From the NCBI GenBank assembly GCA_030620095.1, contig JAUTXW010004477.1, positions 62,001-126,000 of the forward strand: DNA of 64,000 nucleotides, given 5' to 3'. Below, piece by piece: positions 48,786 through 61,886 of the stretch. The position numbers and the translations under genes were made by a program. Every line of letters begins with the position of its first letter. Position 1 is the stretch's first letter. The notes under the pieces are model-generated. The model saw only the letters and a list, made by a program, of their open reading frames with translations. It was not told where the DNA came from and ran no database searches. Source of the stretch: Kuschelorhynchus macadamiae (taxonomy: Eukaryota > Arthropoda > Insecta > Coleoptera > Curculionidae).

Positions 48786-50289
48786 ACAACACCCCACAAT
48801 TTTAAAAATCACAGCTGTTAGATACCCACAGAAACACGCCATCTTATGCATATTTATACATTTCACGTACACTAAAAATATTGGCATATCCTGAATTTCT
48901 AAAAGATTCGAACCGTTTAATTTTATTTTATTTTCCTTATACAGGGCGTCATAAGAAAATCTTCTTTAAGTTAATTTATGTAACTATAGTCTTATTTTTT
49001 TTCACGATTTAACTATTTTTTTTTCTGTTAAACAGGGTGGCAGAAATATAAGATGGAGCTCTCAAACCCCTGGCGGTATTAAAATTTGACATGAACTTTC
49101 ATTTCGCGTCTAGGTGCGAGAAAAGAACAAAGTTGGGATTTTAAAGAAGCTGCTAAAAATATATTTAATATTTCAGAAAGGATTGCCTGTTTGTTTTAAA
49201 GTGCTCGGATACGTCGATTTTATTTAAATTTTTCAAATACGTTTTTTTTTTATTTTACAGATATATTTAAAACATCTTCATGGACAAAGCCACGGAGGAT
49301 TGTACAAACTTGATATTTTACACAGTTATAGGCAACGACTTCAAATATTTGGGGAGGGAGTAAAATCTTAATTTATTTTTTTAGAGTTTCTCTTAAATGA
49401 TATTTTCAGACCGTTTTCTCGGTGACTTTCAAAGAGAAAATGTATATAAAGTTCAACTTTAGGATTAAGAATTAAATTCAAAAATGTATTTCTATATTTT
49501 AGTTTATTCTCCAAATTACTTCTTTAAAAAATATGTTTAAAAACTAAAATGCACCTTAAGAACTTAAAATTATTCAACAATAAATCTGCCTTATTTATTT
49601 TTTTTATAAAAGATAATCAGCTAATCTTTCTAAACACGTATTTGTTACCTATATTATTTTCTATGGGTTAAACAATTCCCGAAATTACTTAAGAGCAATG
49701 CCTTGAACCAGATATTTTTTGGCATTAAGAAAACAAATTTAAAAACTCTTTAGGAAAACACAAGTTTAAAAATAAGTAATTTAACGATTATTAAAAGCGT
49801 ACACAGACACACATTAAATTAAAAACGATTTGGATCAAGCTGCCTGAGTTTTTGTATTAGCAATATTACAAATATGAATGCTTACATGTTAATATTGATA
49901 TAAATATGAAATCAAAATAAATTTTAAAATAAAAAAAAAATTCGATAGTGTATTATGAAATTTAACGTCCTTATAAATTTGCGAATAGATGGTGTAGCGG
50001 GCTTCTTTAGGATAAAAATGAAAATCCTTTTTTCTTAAAAAAGTGTCCACGTTTTGACTATATATTCAGACTTCTTCAGGGCTAAAACATTTTATATATT
50101 TTTTTATAAAATTAAAATATTGTCAACTTTTTTATACATACACTGTATGGACAAATTAATTTATTAATTACTCATTAGAATGCAATTATAACTATAAATA
50201 ATAAACAAATAAACTACCAGTAATTTCTGGATGTATTTTTCATCATATTTTTATTTTTTCTTTTTTGCGGGCTACTAATGTTACTATTT
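48786..50289. other. AT-rich DNA without genes; mariner-end-like motifs
   Basis: TATACAGGGCGTCATAAGAA (48,937) and AAACAGGGTGGCAGAAATAT (49,031) resemble the CAGGGTG termini of the mariner-like elements in this window and may be short non-autonomous relics. Nothing else recognised. Confidence 0.35.
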
Positions 50290-50611
50290 TTTTTTTATTA
50301 TAAATAGGGATATAAATTTGTATGAGTTTATTGCCTTGATATTGTCTGGCCGCCGTCTTGCCTCATCTGTTTCGTGTCCGCTGTGTCATCTGTTTTAAAT
50401 ATTGTGTTGTAACGCCTACATATTATTTTTGACATTTTTTACGAGGAATTTTATAGACGAGGTTTGAGTTTAGTTCCTTAGGAACCTTGTCGTTCAATGA
50501 TGTATAGAGACAGCTTAAGGTGTGGGTGTTTGAAAAAGCAAGCTTAGGATATTTTTTGCTGATGTTTTTTCGCTTCAGGGCGAGTGCTAAATTACTTATC
50601 AGAGCATGCAA
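50290..50611 (-). pseudogene. Penelope-like GIY-YIG fragment, second family
   Basis: Leftward fragment reading SNLVYKIPRKKCQK, a stop, then YVGVTTQYLKQ: the conserved start of a Penelope-type GIY-YIG domain (usually VYKIPC-x2-C, YVGQT). Upstream it has SCLYTSLNDKVPKELN. The differences from the 47.7-kb element indicate another family. It is short and broken. Confidence 0.55.
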
Positions 50612-51604
50612 CTTCTCATAAAATCAGCACAATAAAAAAAATGTCTACGAAGCTCTCAAATTGAGTAGCCTGGAGTATATAAAGAAAAATGCAATTAAAG
50701 TAAAAAACATCCTAAAAAATAAAAGCTCCCCATTGCCACTCGTTAACCGAGTTTTAACTAACTAGAAAGGTAAATTGTTAAAAAAAACAAACGAACGTCG
50801 ATAGAAAGACGTCAATTATTAGAAATTTCCCTACATAAAGAGTTTCTTAGAAAACATCCAAAATATAAGCAAAAAATATTCTAATTGTAAGCTTGCATTT
50901 TACAACGCGCAACACTTTGTGACTATGAACACACTACGCTAGAATGATAAAAATCACTACCGCAGTAACTCCAATTAAATTAATAAACCAATAGAATATT
51001 TGCTACTCTGCTACTACATCAAAATAATAACAATTTGGGAGAAAAACATTATACAACCATTGAGTGGAATGTCTGAATGCGATGACAACCCAAGTTCGGA
51101 TCTATTAGTTGCCGGTGTCCGTCCATCCGTTTTTAAATTTTGTGAAAATCATGTAGTCGTTTTCTTTAGGTTTTGTGTGAATATGTATATATATTTATGT
51201 GTTGTGTGTTGTATTCCCGTATTTTAAAAAAGTAAATAATTCATACAACTTTATATCACTATTTATATAAAAAAAAACACTAAAAGCTCGCAAAAAAGAA
51301 AAAAAATACAAAATGAAAATATGAAGGAAATTGTCTTTGGTAATTCGTAGTCGCTGTTAATGATAAAAACGCAGGGTAGTTGATTGGAATTAGCTAGTTG
51401 GCAACATACATTCTTATTGATAATATGTAAATATAAAACACACGTTGGGAATGAATATCGGCCACAATGCTAGGAATGAGTATTTCGCAAAAACCTGCTA
51501 ACTTATATACAACGGGCTGATAAATAGAAGTAGTCTTCCGTTAACATGACATGCTTTTACAAGCTTTTTATGACTGATGAATAACTAATAATGGTCATTT
51601 TCTT
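50612..51604. other. AT-rich DNA without recognised genes
   Basis: No protein family or structured repeat recognised. The ORF at 51,000-51,227 looks accidental. Confidence 0.4.
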
Positions 51605-51762
51605 TGGCCACCCCGATCGCCTGATCTAACTGTACTCCATTTTTTTATTTGGGGTACAATAAAAAATCGAGTTTATAACACTCCACTGACAACCATGAAA
51701 GACTGCATACAGCGAGTCAGAAACGAGTTCCGAAAATTATATAAATTCAGACCCCAATAAGA
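51605..51762 (+). pseudogene. Mariner-like transposase C-terminal fragment
   Basis: The open stretch starting at 51,609 reads WPPRSPDLTVLHFFIWGTIK, NRVYNTPLTTMKDCIQRVRN and EFRKLYKFRPQ, then a stop: the third-catalytic-acid region (SPD) and C-terminus of the same DUF4817-type transposases. Nothing upstream of WPPRSPD is recognisable. It is more diverged than the elements at 34 and 41 kb. Confidence 0.75.
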
Positions 51763-52792
51763 AAAGCAACCTAGTTTTTTTATTTAGTATTCTTTAATCT
51801 TATTGTCTTTTAATAATAAGTTTTTGTAATTGGTGATTATTGTGATAATAATTGTCTATAATTTGTGAAACGATGGGAGATGATGGTTTCTGTTTTCGCG
51901 GATATCGTTTCGCACTTGTTTGCTAAAAAAGTACCAACCATAAGCAGCAAAAAAGAGGTGCTGCAAGAGTTCCTTAGCCAACATGACCTCTATTTTAAAG
52001 AAAATACAGCTTATTATTTTTCCGCATATCAATAATTTCTGTCAAAGGCAGCAATACACAATAAATTTTTGTGCGTACATATATAAACATTGTTTCATTC
52101 TTCCTACTACCACCCTGGACCGGAATGATTTATTCATAATATAATAAACGGAAGGTATGATATCTAGACGGTCTCAACTGCATCCGGTTTGAGCAGTGAC
52201 GTCATTGCGTAAGTAGATTTTTAAATTGCTTATGGAGATGCATGTCATTTCTATCATTTAGACATTATATTACCATTCTTTTTAATTAAAATCTTTTTTT
52301 ATTAAAAATGACTTTTGGGTAAGTAAAAAACCATATACTGGTATTCCTTTCTTGCCTTCTTTGCCTGATTATCCCCGTCACACCCGAACACACCTCGTAT
52401 TTATATTTGTTTAATTAATTAAATACAAAAAAGAACACAGAAATCGCAATCACTTTTAAACATCAAGTGAAAATGCACTGAAATCATATGGCCAAAGGTC
52501 AATAACAGCCGGCGTTATTCACGCGATGACGTAGCAGAGCCAGGCGGGAATTCGCGATATCTTACCTTAGGATTATTATATCATGGATTTATTAGCCAAA
52601 ATAGACGCACAAGCGGGCATAAAGTATAAAGGTATTACTTAGTCATCTTTTCAGTAAAGAAATATTATGTCATTTTTAGAATAATAAAAACGTTTTCTAT
52701 GAACGTCATTCAAATTTTTATCTTGAAATCCTAACAGTAGAGCAAAGAATTTTTATAGTAAATTTATTTATTTATATTTGGATGAATATTTA
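51763..52792. other. AT-rich DNA; one GC-richer patch
   Basis: 52,510-52,570 is GC-richer and precedes a 19-codon ORF (MDLLAKIDAQAGIKYKGIT, 52,583 onward) with a GTATTA that could be a weak splice donor. A first exon is conceivable but unsupported. Otherwise nothing recognised. Confidence 0.3.
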
Positions 52793-53012
52793 AACAAACA
52801 AACAAACAAAAGTACGCTTTATTGCCGCAGGAAAATTGATACATTTTTATAAGCAAAGCGAAATTTATCTTAAAACAAAAAAAACATTGAAAAAACGAAA
52901 TATTAATCGAAAAAAATCATATTTTTCGATAGGTCAATGCAAATACATAAATTGTAAATATAACATTCGTTAGGACATAACATTGCCGTAAAGCGGTTAA
53001 TGAATGAATGAA
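52793..53012 (-). mobile_element. 5'-truncated copy of the 29.8-kb LINE (3' UTR only)
   Basis: Shares the tail and 3' UTR with 29,836-30,052: AAACAAACAAACAAAC, then GCTTTATTGCCGCAG, TTTCGATAGGTCAATGC and ACATAACATTGCCG in the same order. It ends in a GAAT repeat at about 53,003-53,015, where similarity stops. The ORF on the minus strand to 53,174 runs out of this copy into unrelated DNA. Confidence 0.8.
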
Positions 53013-53859
53013 TGAATTTACATTAGTACAATTTATAATATTAAATAATCGATTTATTTCGTCAACAGTATGTTCAATAAAGCTACTTGTAGAATTATAG
53101 GCGACAGTTCTAGATACTTCGTTAGAACCTTGTCTGGAAGGATTTCTTGAAACTCCAATTCGGAATGTATTCACATCACCATGTACAAAACATTTTTTCG
53201 TTTTTTTATTATTTATGGAGTTTGGGGTACAATAAATTGTAAAGGTTAATTAGAAAGGTATCAAATGTAACCTAAAAGATTTATTTATAACCTAAACCTA
53301 ATCGTGTTTTATAATTAATATTATAGTGAATAAGTAATATTGTTGTTGAATGTGTTCTTTACTTAATTTGAGAAAAGTGAATTTTCCATTTTTTATTCAC
53401 TTTTTTCACGACACTTTATAATAAATTGAAAAAGTTATTCCTTTTTTTATGTTTTAGACCAAGCATATGTTTTTATAAAGAACGACTTTGTAATATGTAG
53501 AATAATATTATACTTCCATCAGCTCCATCTATATACCTATCTTGACATGTTAACAGTATAACAACACGGTTTTATGCTCCAATAATATGGTTTTGGAGAA
53601 GATATTTTACTCTTGGGAGCGTTGTTTTCACGAAAATTGGCTTGTTATGTTCTTATTAGACAACAGAGTAGAATTTATTATTTCCAAATGTATGCGGACT
53701 TCTAGTGCAGCCCTTGCAATGGATTCAGGTCATCAACCCAAAAAAATATCTTCGACAAAGCGCACATAAAATTATTGGAAATTAGATTTGCAGATACATA
53801 CAAGCCTAAATTTTCACATACAGTGGAAGGAGGTTGTGAGACCAAGAGATGATATAATA
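53013..53859. other. DNA without a clear gene
   Basis: The minus-strand stretch 53,030-53,174 (NPSRQGSNEVSRTVAYNSTS) is open and protein-like but not recognised. The plus ORF at 53,587-53,769 may be a decayed upstream part of the transposase fragment that follows. Confidence 0.35.
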
Positions 53860-54020
53860 TATTTTTTAGACCAAGCTACCTTTACAAATGGGATAGTTAA
53901 TTCACAAAATGTACGTTTTTGAAGAATGAAAAATCCAAATTTTTATATTAATTTGAAGATTCAATATTCCAAAAAAGTTAATGTTTGGTGTAGTATGTCT
54001 TTTAACGAAGATATGATAAA
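53860..54020 (+). pseudogene. Mariner-like transposase core fragment
   Basis: Reads FLDQATFTNGIVNSQNVRF, a stop at the position usually occupied by Trp, then MKNPNFYINLKIQYSKKVNV and WCSM. This is the first-catalytic-Asp segment of the same transposase group (pattern: F-x-D-E-A/S-T-F-x-N, N-x-x-N, W, NP, VNVWC). It is isolated: neither terminus was found. Confidence 0.65.
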
Positions 54021-54899
54021 GAATACAATTTTGGAAATGTTATATTGCTTGAAGCTAAACTGCTTAGACAGGGAAACCAGGAAAACCTGTCGGGGAATTT
54101 TAGGTTGGTGAGGGAATGGTAAGGGAAAGTGCGATTTTAAGCCGAAAGTCAGTAAATTTTTAACAGTTCCCTGGAAAAATTTTTCATAAAAATGTAAAAT
54201 ATACATGTAGAAAAAACACAAATTAAATTTTATGAGTTACTTGCTTTATTATTATATTTGTTTTGAGCCTTATGTAGATACAACTATTCCAATGTCCCCG
54301 GTATTTTAAATCGTCAGCCATGCTCCTGCTCTACCACATTTGACATTATTATTCGATAGACTCCGTCTTCTTTCTTACAGTTATTGTTTCCAGTTGAATA
54401 AAGAATGATATATACTCACTGCTTAATCTGCTTAATGTAGATGTTTAGTAGGAAAACATAGACACTGATACTAAATAAAAACAATAAACAAAATCTGAAA
54501 GTTATACTATGTGTTACTGCAGAAGACGAGCTATCGGTTAAGACATTAAGGTGGAGTAAAGATATAATTAATCCAAAAAAAAATATATTTAAACAAACAC
54601 GTTTTTGGATTTACATATTAGTTAGTGTAGATAAAAAGATTAAAAAGTATTTATGAAAAATACAATTAATATATTATAAATAGAAAGGGTACTTAAACAA
54701 ATTTCAATTACTATAGAATTGATACCTTTTGATTGCATGATAGAAGATTTGATACTACTATTTTCAATTTAATTCATCAAATTTTAAGGGTTTCAATAAA
54801 CATTAGCATCTTTGGGAATGTCTAAATAATTATTAAATAACACAGTCTTCGAGCTATTTTTTTAAAATAATACATTTATTTATTTATTTAAAGTTGGCA
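54021..54899. other. AT-rich DNA without recognised genes
   Basis: Nothing recognised. The ORFs overlapping 53,926-54,221 are by-products of the transposase relic or accidental. Confidence 0.4.
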
Positions 54900-56710
54900 C
54901 CCCTTATACCAAGATCCATTGTATCTTCTCCTTTATTTTAAGACTCTCCAATCTTTACGTTTCAGGGTCCCTAGATACCGAAAAATATGTCTGTTCGCGG
55001 CATAGCTAAAAAACTACTTATCCGATTGACTTGAAATTTTGGTTATAAATGAAAGGAATGACCCGGTAAAAATTTGGTTAAAATCCAACATGGTAAAACA
55101 AAATGGCGGCCTAGTGAACTGTTAAAAAATTATTACTTAAAAACTACTTTTCCAGTTTATCAGAAATTTTGCACAAAAATCAAGTATTATGTAGGTATCA
55201 ACTGGCGGCTTAATAAATATTTAATTTAAAATTCAGCCCGAAAAAACTACATGATGGAGTGATTTCAAATTGTATGCTATAACTAACTGTAGTATAGACA
55301 TGAACGAGTAAAACTGTCGTACAAAAAATCGCCCTCTCAAGTTTTAAATATCTTCGCGGCATAGCTTAAAAACTACTTATCAGATTGACTTCAAATTTTA
55401 GTAATAAATTAACGGTCATATGTGGATTACCTAAAAATACTTTGATAAAAATCCAATATGCCGGAGCAAGACAACGGCCTTGTGAAAAGTAAAAAAAAAA
55501 AATAAAAAAAACTAGTTATCAAATTTGCCTCAAATTTTGCACATAGATCAAGTGTTACAAAGGAATGAACTAGTAACGTTTTGGTACGAATAAAAGATAG
55601 CAAACAAAATGACGCCCTTATAAAATATTTAAAAAATGAACCTGAAAAAATTACTTATTAGATTAATTTTAAATTTTGTGCAAGCGTTAAGTGTGATATA
55701 GGAATAAACTGGTAAAGTTGTGGTACCAATTCAAGATGGCGGAACAAAATGGAATCTTATTAAATTTTGCAGAAAAATTAAATGTGATATAGGAATAAAC
55801 TGGTTCGAATTCGAAATGACGTACCAAAAAGGCGGTTTGCGTCAGTGTAAACACTACTTATCCAAATTATCTCAAATTCTGCAGAAAATTCAAGTGTTAG
55901 TAATTAATAAAATTTTGGCACGAATCGAAGATGGCGAACGAAAATTGCGGCTTAAAAAATATTTGAAAATTAAGGTTGAAAAACTACTCAGTAGACTGAT
56001 TTCACATTTTATGCAAGAATTTGTGGTATAGAGATGAACTGGTAAAATTGTGGTTCAAATTCAAGATAGCGGAACAAAATGGCGGCCAAATGAAATGTTT
56101 GTAATCGTGAAAAAAAAATTGCAGGTTTTCCATATATTTACATCCTTAGCTATGATGTTTTTTCAATTCCATTTGTCTGTCGGTATGTCTCTTTGTGTCA
56201 GTTTGCGGCGTAGCTAAAAACTATTTACCCGACTGATTTCAAATTTTGATCAAAAATTAAGTTTTATGTTGGTATGATCTAGTATTATTTTAGTAAAAAC
56301 CCAATATGACGGAACATTGGTATGTATCCAAGACAGCACAACAAAATGGCGGCCTAATAAATTATTTAAAAATATCAGTCTAAAAAACTACTCTTTAGAT
56401 AAATTTTAAATTTTGAAATCTATAAAGTGTGATATTGAGATTAATTAGTAAAATTGTGGTACGTATTCAAGACGGAGAAAAAAAATGTCGGACAAATAAA
56501 ATGTCTCAAATTCAATGTATTTATTCTTATTCAACTGGCTTAATATCTTCCAGCGAAATTGAATATGGAATAAAATGGCGCACAAGTTTGAAAAGACAGT
56601 ATAGTAAATAACTAAGTGCGGAACTAAATTGGGTTACACTTCACTATTCTTAATCAAAGGAAAGATTCATAACGAGGGAAGTTCGGAGTAAAGGAAATTT
56701 AGAGATTTTT
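54900..56710 (-). repeat. Copy D of the ACGAGGGAAGT-ended repeat family (longest)
   Basis: About 1.8 kb in the orientation opposite to A and B. It starts with a decayed hairpin end and TTTCAGGGTCCCTAGATACC, and ends with CATAACGAGGGAAGTTCGGA. Roughly ten internal units carry variants of ACAAAATGGCGGCCTAATAA and GGTACGAATTCAAGATGGCG. Two 'microsatellite ends' are present (near 54,990 and again near 56,165-56,215, TTGTCTGTCGGTATGTCT), suggesting a tandem fusion of two copies. The ORFs within it (55,720-56,031; 56,429-56,611) are repeat artefacts. Confidence 0.75.
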
Positions 56711-59220
56711 TGAAATTTGTGGACGAAAGTTATTATTTATAAAAGAATTGGGGGTTTTGAAAATTCCAAGAAATTATTATTTTTCAAATCGGATTAAAGG
56801 GTCTTTATTTTTCAAGATACGTGGAAAGGTAATTAAAAAAAGTTGTCTGGAAATAAATTTTAACTCCAAATATGAAATCCCGGCATAAGATTCGTAAAAA
56901 TAAGTAGATAAAACCCATACAAAAAAGTTTTTCTATTAGTCAACCCATCGAGGGGAGACACTGTGTAGTAAACCTAAAGAGAAAGGTGATTTTTTTATGT
57001 TTAGTGCTGTATTATGGAATGAAGTTTTCAATTATCACAAATAAATTCCATGTCGTCTTTAAAAAAAAATGAAAAGAATAATCGTTTAATCTTCTGTCGT
57101 ACCGTTTACATCAAAATATTCTTAATGTATAAGTGGAGTATATCGTGGGAATTGTTGTTATTCAAACCACAGAGAAAAATCTGTTTTTCTATAGAAAAAT
57201 ACTTTTTGAGCAATGCTACCAATAGAATGATTAACAGACCGACGATAATGGAAAAAATGTTTTCTTATCACTGCTTTTCGGTCCAAAACGAGAACTTATG
57301 GCGTGGTGACCAGCATTGATAGCCATGGTATTTTAATACCATTTTTGATATTTTTAAAAGTGGGTATGTACTTTGGTACTCTAAAACAACATTTGCAATT
57401 TTAAAATGTGTTAAATCAAAATCCAGATATTTTTAAGCAAATAAAATAGAACAGTTTCATTTTGAATTTAAAATTATCTTATCCTTTTTATATTTCTATT
57501 CTACAACTAAGTTAGGATCATCTTATTTACATTAGATGGCTAAGTTATAGTTTATACAGCTTATTTTATTGCCAGGCAAAAACATAAAAAATGTAACCCA
57601 TAGGGCGCGCGCGTAATTTTATTGTTTTGCATAGTATATAACAGATTAAATACTACTAGTGTTTGGTGTCACATAAAAATTCCTAAAATGACTTCATGAA
57701 TGACCTAAAATGATTTCCGTTGCTAATTGGTAAGTTTTGGAACTTTTTTTACTTTGTTTACACTTTAAACATTCAACCGTGTAATTAAAAAAAAACAGAG
57801 CCGTCAAATATCTCAATACAAAATGAAACTAAATGAATCAGGTTTGGTAAAAAAAATGTTTAATATTTATTTCCGATTAGATGGTGATGGCAATGTGGCC
57901 AAGTTTCCTATTTTTGCAGAAAATCAATAAACTTCGTTTTTTAAATGTAACATCTTATTTTTTGGATTATCTCTAGAAATGGTGATATTATATTAAATCT
58001 CTATTTCTACTTATTCTTGAAAATATAACAACCTAGTATTTTTCGTAACGGCCGGAAACGGCTAGATATTTTTGATTTTATGGTGATATTGACAATATTG
58101 ACAAATTTACCACTTTCGCAGAAAGCAAGTAAACTTGGCCATTTAATGTAACACTAATGACTATTTTTGTTAGTCGCGCCTAATTCTACCAACATAATTA
58201 CTGCCTCCTAATCTATAGTTCAGTTTTTCAAAATATGCGAACACAGTACTTAGTAGTACTTAAAAGTATCATAACAGCATAATATTTGGGAACATATTAT
58301 ACTGCAAAAGTTACCAGTATAATTTTGTTTATTAAAATGTTATGCTATACCTATTGTCATTGCTCGCGAATACTTATGCCAATAGGAAATATACCCTGAT
58401 CAATATTATTGCGAACCACTGGTGATATTTACAAAACCTATTTTCTTAAAAAATAGATAAACTGAGAATTTAATATTATAGGGTATTTTTAATATTGTTA
58501 GGGGTATGAAAATGCGCATTTCATAGCCAGTTATCAGGGTACTTATTTTCTATATTGTCATGGCACAATATAATTTTCCTGTATGCTATTACTTATTGTA
58601 TCTAATTTTAGAAGGTTTGGTTGTATAATTTAATATAAGTTATATAAAGATATGATGAGGGTCACAATAACAGTGGTAAAAGTACTCTTAAACGACATCG
58701 ACGGATGTGGGGTTACACATATATAAACTAATTTTCTGTGAAACCTATAAACTTGGCAATATTGTCAATATCACATCGATTCAGACATAGTCAACATAGG
58801 GCATATTTTTTAACATATGACTATTCAGGTACTTTTTACAAAAACTGCGGTTTTGGCATATCTTAAAAAACAAGCAAAATTAAATTTTGATAATGTGGGA
58901 CTTTCAAATATTAGCGAAGTAATCGCAATAATACAATAAATAAGAAGTAAATGGTTACACATTAAAAAAAGCTCTTATTTTCTATATAGCTAGTACATTT
59001 AACAACACTGTTAATATTATCATCAAATCAGAGACAATCAGAAACTTCGATGTGTAAAATTAAATGTTTATAAAACAAGTAAATATTCGATATTAAGGGA
59101 CAACAAAAATGCAAATATGTAGACATAGAGTTGAATTAAAAAAAAAAGTTTACATATTTTCTGTAAAATTAATAAACATTGCCTATATATTATCCTGTAC
59201 ACCACCATCAATAAGCCCCG
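56711..59220. other. AT-rich DNA without recognised genes
   Basis: No gene or element recognised. The ORF at 57,050-57,319 ends with RMINRPTIMEKMFSYHCFSV, faintly like the DNA-binding part of a Tc1-type transposase, but not enough to call. Confidence 0.4.
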
Positions 59221-59573
59221 TCTGATGCATTCAAATTTATTACTTTGGACTCCTTAAGAGATACCATATCACGTGATCTTTCTGTCATTAAGGAATGGTG
59301 GGATTCCAACTTCTTAACCCCGAACACTGGTAAAACCTGTCTTGTGGGATTTAAATGCGTGGTGGAGGATGTTGTTGTGGGTTCTGTGCCACTGAGCAAC
59401 CCGTCAATGTCAAAGTTTCTCGGCGTAAACATAGACAGTGATCTAAAATTTATTCAGCACAGCAAAAAGGTCGCTCCGGGTGCTTCGCTGTCCGTAGGGT
59501 TGCTTCCGATGTCAGATTCAGTGCTGTCCAGGCTGGTTTATCACTCTCTAGTGGAGTCGCACTTACGGTATGG
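59221..59573 (+). pseudogene. Third LINE: RT thumb fragment
   Basis: Open for about 113 codons. It reads LDSLRDTISRDLSVIKEWWD, LTPNTGKTCLVGFK, VKFLGVNIDSDLKF-like SKFLGVNIDSDLKF and LSRLVYHSLVESHLRYG. This is the part after the RT FADD box in Jockey/CR1-type elements. It is cut off at the left near 59,221 and at the right by the (TA)n array immediately after LRYG. The sequence differs from both other LINEs here. Confidence 0.8.
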
Positions 59574-59891
<318 letters not shown>

Positions 59892-59994
59892 AATTCATTT
59901 CTAGCAATAGCGAAGGAACAGTATGTATTTAATTTATATTATTATATGTATTAATTATATTAATCAATGAAAAATATCGACATTTGCTCTTACT

Positions 59995-60095
59995 GCTAAA
60001 AGTAATACTTAAAGAAAAGCATGTGGTTTTAACATGATGGATGCCCAGCCCATTGTACCAGAATGGCAGAAGGAATATTGGACCTGGCCGCATTT
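59995..60095 (+). pseudogene. Mariner-like transposase fragment around the second Asp
   Basis: Reads MWF, a stop, HDGCPAHCTRMAEGILDLAA: the HDG-x-PAH box containing the second catalytic Asp of DUF4817-type transposases. What follows (to about 60,210) is not clearly homologous. It lies about 110 bp right of the long (TA)n array. Confidence 0.6.
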
Positions 60096-61301
60096 TCGTA
60101 TCCAGCGTAGCATATCGTAATTCATATATGCCCGAATATAATTCGTAAACAACGCGCGTGAGCGCATTTTCGTTCAGTAGCGCCTTAGTAAATAACGGTC
60201 GATATCGCATAGAAATAAACGATTTTCATGATTTCTGTTAAGGCATGTAGTACTACTTAAAAGTAAATTGGATATACATTATCAATAACACCAGAAAAGT
60301 TGAATATTTGAAAGTACAGGATGTTTTCTATAGAAAAACTTAGTGCAATGAATCAATGTGTGTAGTTTACGCCTAAAGCGAGCTCTAGAAAACACACTTA
60401 ATTATATTTACTTTCTCTTATTTTACTGGTATACTTTCGAAAATGGCCTGTAATTATTGTTGTTTGTTATTTTTTTCATATTTCTATCCTATTTCAAAAA
60501 TTTTAAAAAAATTCTTTAAGAAATTCTTATGATTTTTTGTGACAATAATAATATAAAATACGGTTTATGATTTCCCATATATCAGTTACTTTGAATTCGG
60601 TATTAAGCATACAAAAAGACCAATACAAAAATACTAGTAAAATAAAAAAGCATTGATATACATATACTTAGAACCACTATTTAAAAAATAACATTTTATT
60701 AAGGAAAAATAATACACAATTTCTGGAAAATAAAAAAACTTGAACGTCTAGTTTACCATCTACCATGTGCTTGTATATTTTGCTGAACGGATGCCTACAT
60801 ATCATGAGAAGCCTTCAATTATCTTTTTGTAAAGTTTAAAACTTCCTCCAGCTTGAAGTTTCCGACGGCCAAAAGCATGCACTTTTCATCTCGCAATAGG
60901 TCTGGGTTGCATCAATATCTTTTTCTCTTTTCAAGATATTTTTTGGTGTACTACCAATTTTAGGGCATAAGTATTGTTTGGTTTAAAGGCATTGTATAAA
61001 AATGATGATTTTTCCATTGGAAAAAACATAAGCTTAGGTCATACCTTTTTAATACGACTTTCAATAATTTTTTTGTTAAGATTTCCTGGCAGTTCGGAAA
61101 AAGTCCTATAACTTAATTTAACCATTGTTCTAGCTCTTTAAATATAGGAGTTATCTATTGCTCCAAATATAGGCCCAAAAATAAAATTGGCTCTATATAA
61201 AAGGTTAAACTACAAACATTAGAGTATTCTTTCTGAATCGTAGAAATCTAAATTTAGCAAAACAAAACACTATTAGAAAGTATAATTATAACGTCTTTCG
61301 A
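60096..61301. other. AT-rich DNA without recognised genes
   Basis: Nothing recognised. The minus-strand ORF at 59,929-60,210 is the antisense of the transposase relic. Confidence 0.4.
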
Positions 61302-61541
61302 ACAAAATATTCTGCCTGTGGTAAGCCTTATTCAAGTATAGAGTAAAAAAATTCTGGACCATTGTACTGACAAGCATTTAAGTGCATTGGCCTGATGAGC
61401 CCCTCAGCCCCATATAGGGCGAACGTCCTCAATTATGCCTGCAGAGGTGATGGAAAGCATTTATAATCTTATCAGCATAATGGTCCATGATATCTGGACC
61501 CTATACTTGAATAAGAGGTTTACCATAGGCAAAATATTTAG
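61302..61541. repeat. 240-bp fold-back (MITE-like) next to the LTR
   Basis: The left arm 61,302-61,378 contains ACAAAATATTCTGCCTGTGG and CTTATTCAAGTATAG...TCTGGACCATT. The right arm 61,470-61,541 is its inverted, diverged copy (reverse complement has TAAATATTTTGCCTATGGTA and CTTATTCAAGTATAGGGTCC). The loop is about 90 bp and GC-richer than the surroundings. Confidence 0.6.
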
Positions 61542-61573
61542 CCCGAATGGCCTTTAATTTATTTCTTATATAT

Positions 61574-61875
61574 ATGGAGCCGCACGTCTAGCAGACTCAG
61601 CACAGATGATGCAATATTACGTTACCAGTAAACAGCACTTCGTCATAGGAATCCAGTAGAAGATTCTCGTGATCCTGAATGAGCAAACAAGGAACATATA
61701 AATTGAAGACCCGGCCTAGCAGCGTCAGTTTTTACTCATTATTCATTCTTTTAAGTTTATATAATATCCTAAGTACTTTTTGGTGGGATCTATAGATCTC
61801 CACCCTTTGTAATAATTTTAAGTAATAAATATATTTTTTTAAAAAGTGAGTTGTGAAAAACTACCCGTAACAAAT
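61574..61875 (+). mobile_element. Errantivirus-type LTR
   Basis: About 300 bp directly upstream of a primer-binding site. It has a TATA-like CATATAAATTG near 61,698, an initiator-like TCAGT near 61,728, a poly(A) signal AATAAATAT near 61,826, and ends CCGTAACAAAT before the PBS. The left boundary is inferred from the TATATATA before AGCCGC (61,565-61,575), as errantiviruses prefer such targets. No partner LTR is in the window. Confidence 0.6.
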
Positions 61876-61886
61876 TGGCGCAGTCG
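61876..61886 (+). other. Primer-binding site for tRNA-Ser
   Basis: TGGCGCAGTCG is complementary to the 3' end of insect tRNA-Ser including CCA, the primer used by several errantiviruses (for example the 17.6/297 group). It is followed by a leader (61,887-62,081) and a good splice donor ACTACT/GTAAGT at 62,082, where the env transcript of this group would be spliced. Confidence 0.75.

Noticed and set aside
52583..52642. Possible tiny first exon (MDLLAKIDAQAGIKYK)
   Set aside because: Follows a GC-richer patch and precedes a weak GTATTA donor, but no downstream exon could be linked to it.
57050..57319. Possible Tc1-type transposase N-terminus
   Set aside because: Only a faint resemblance over about 20 residues, no termini and no catalytic motifs nearby.
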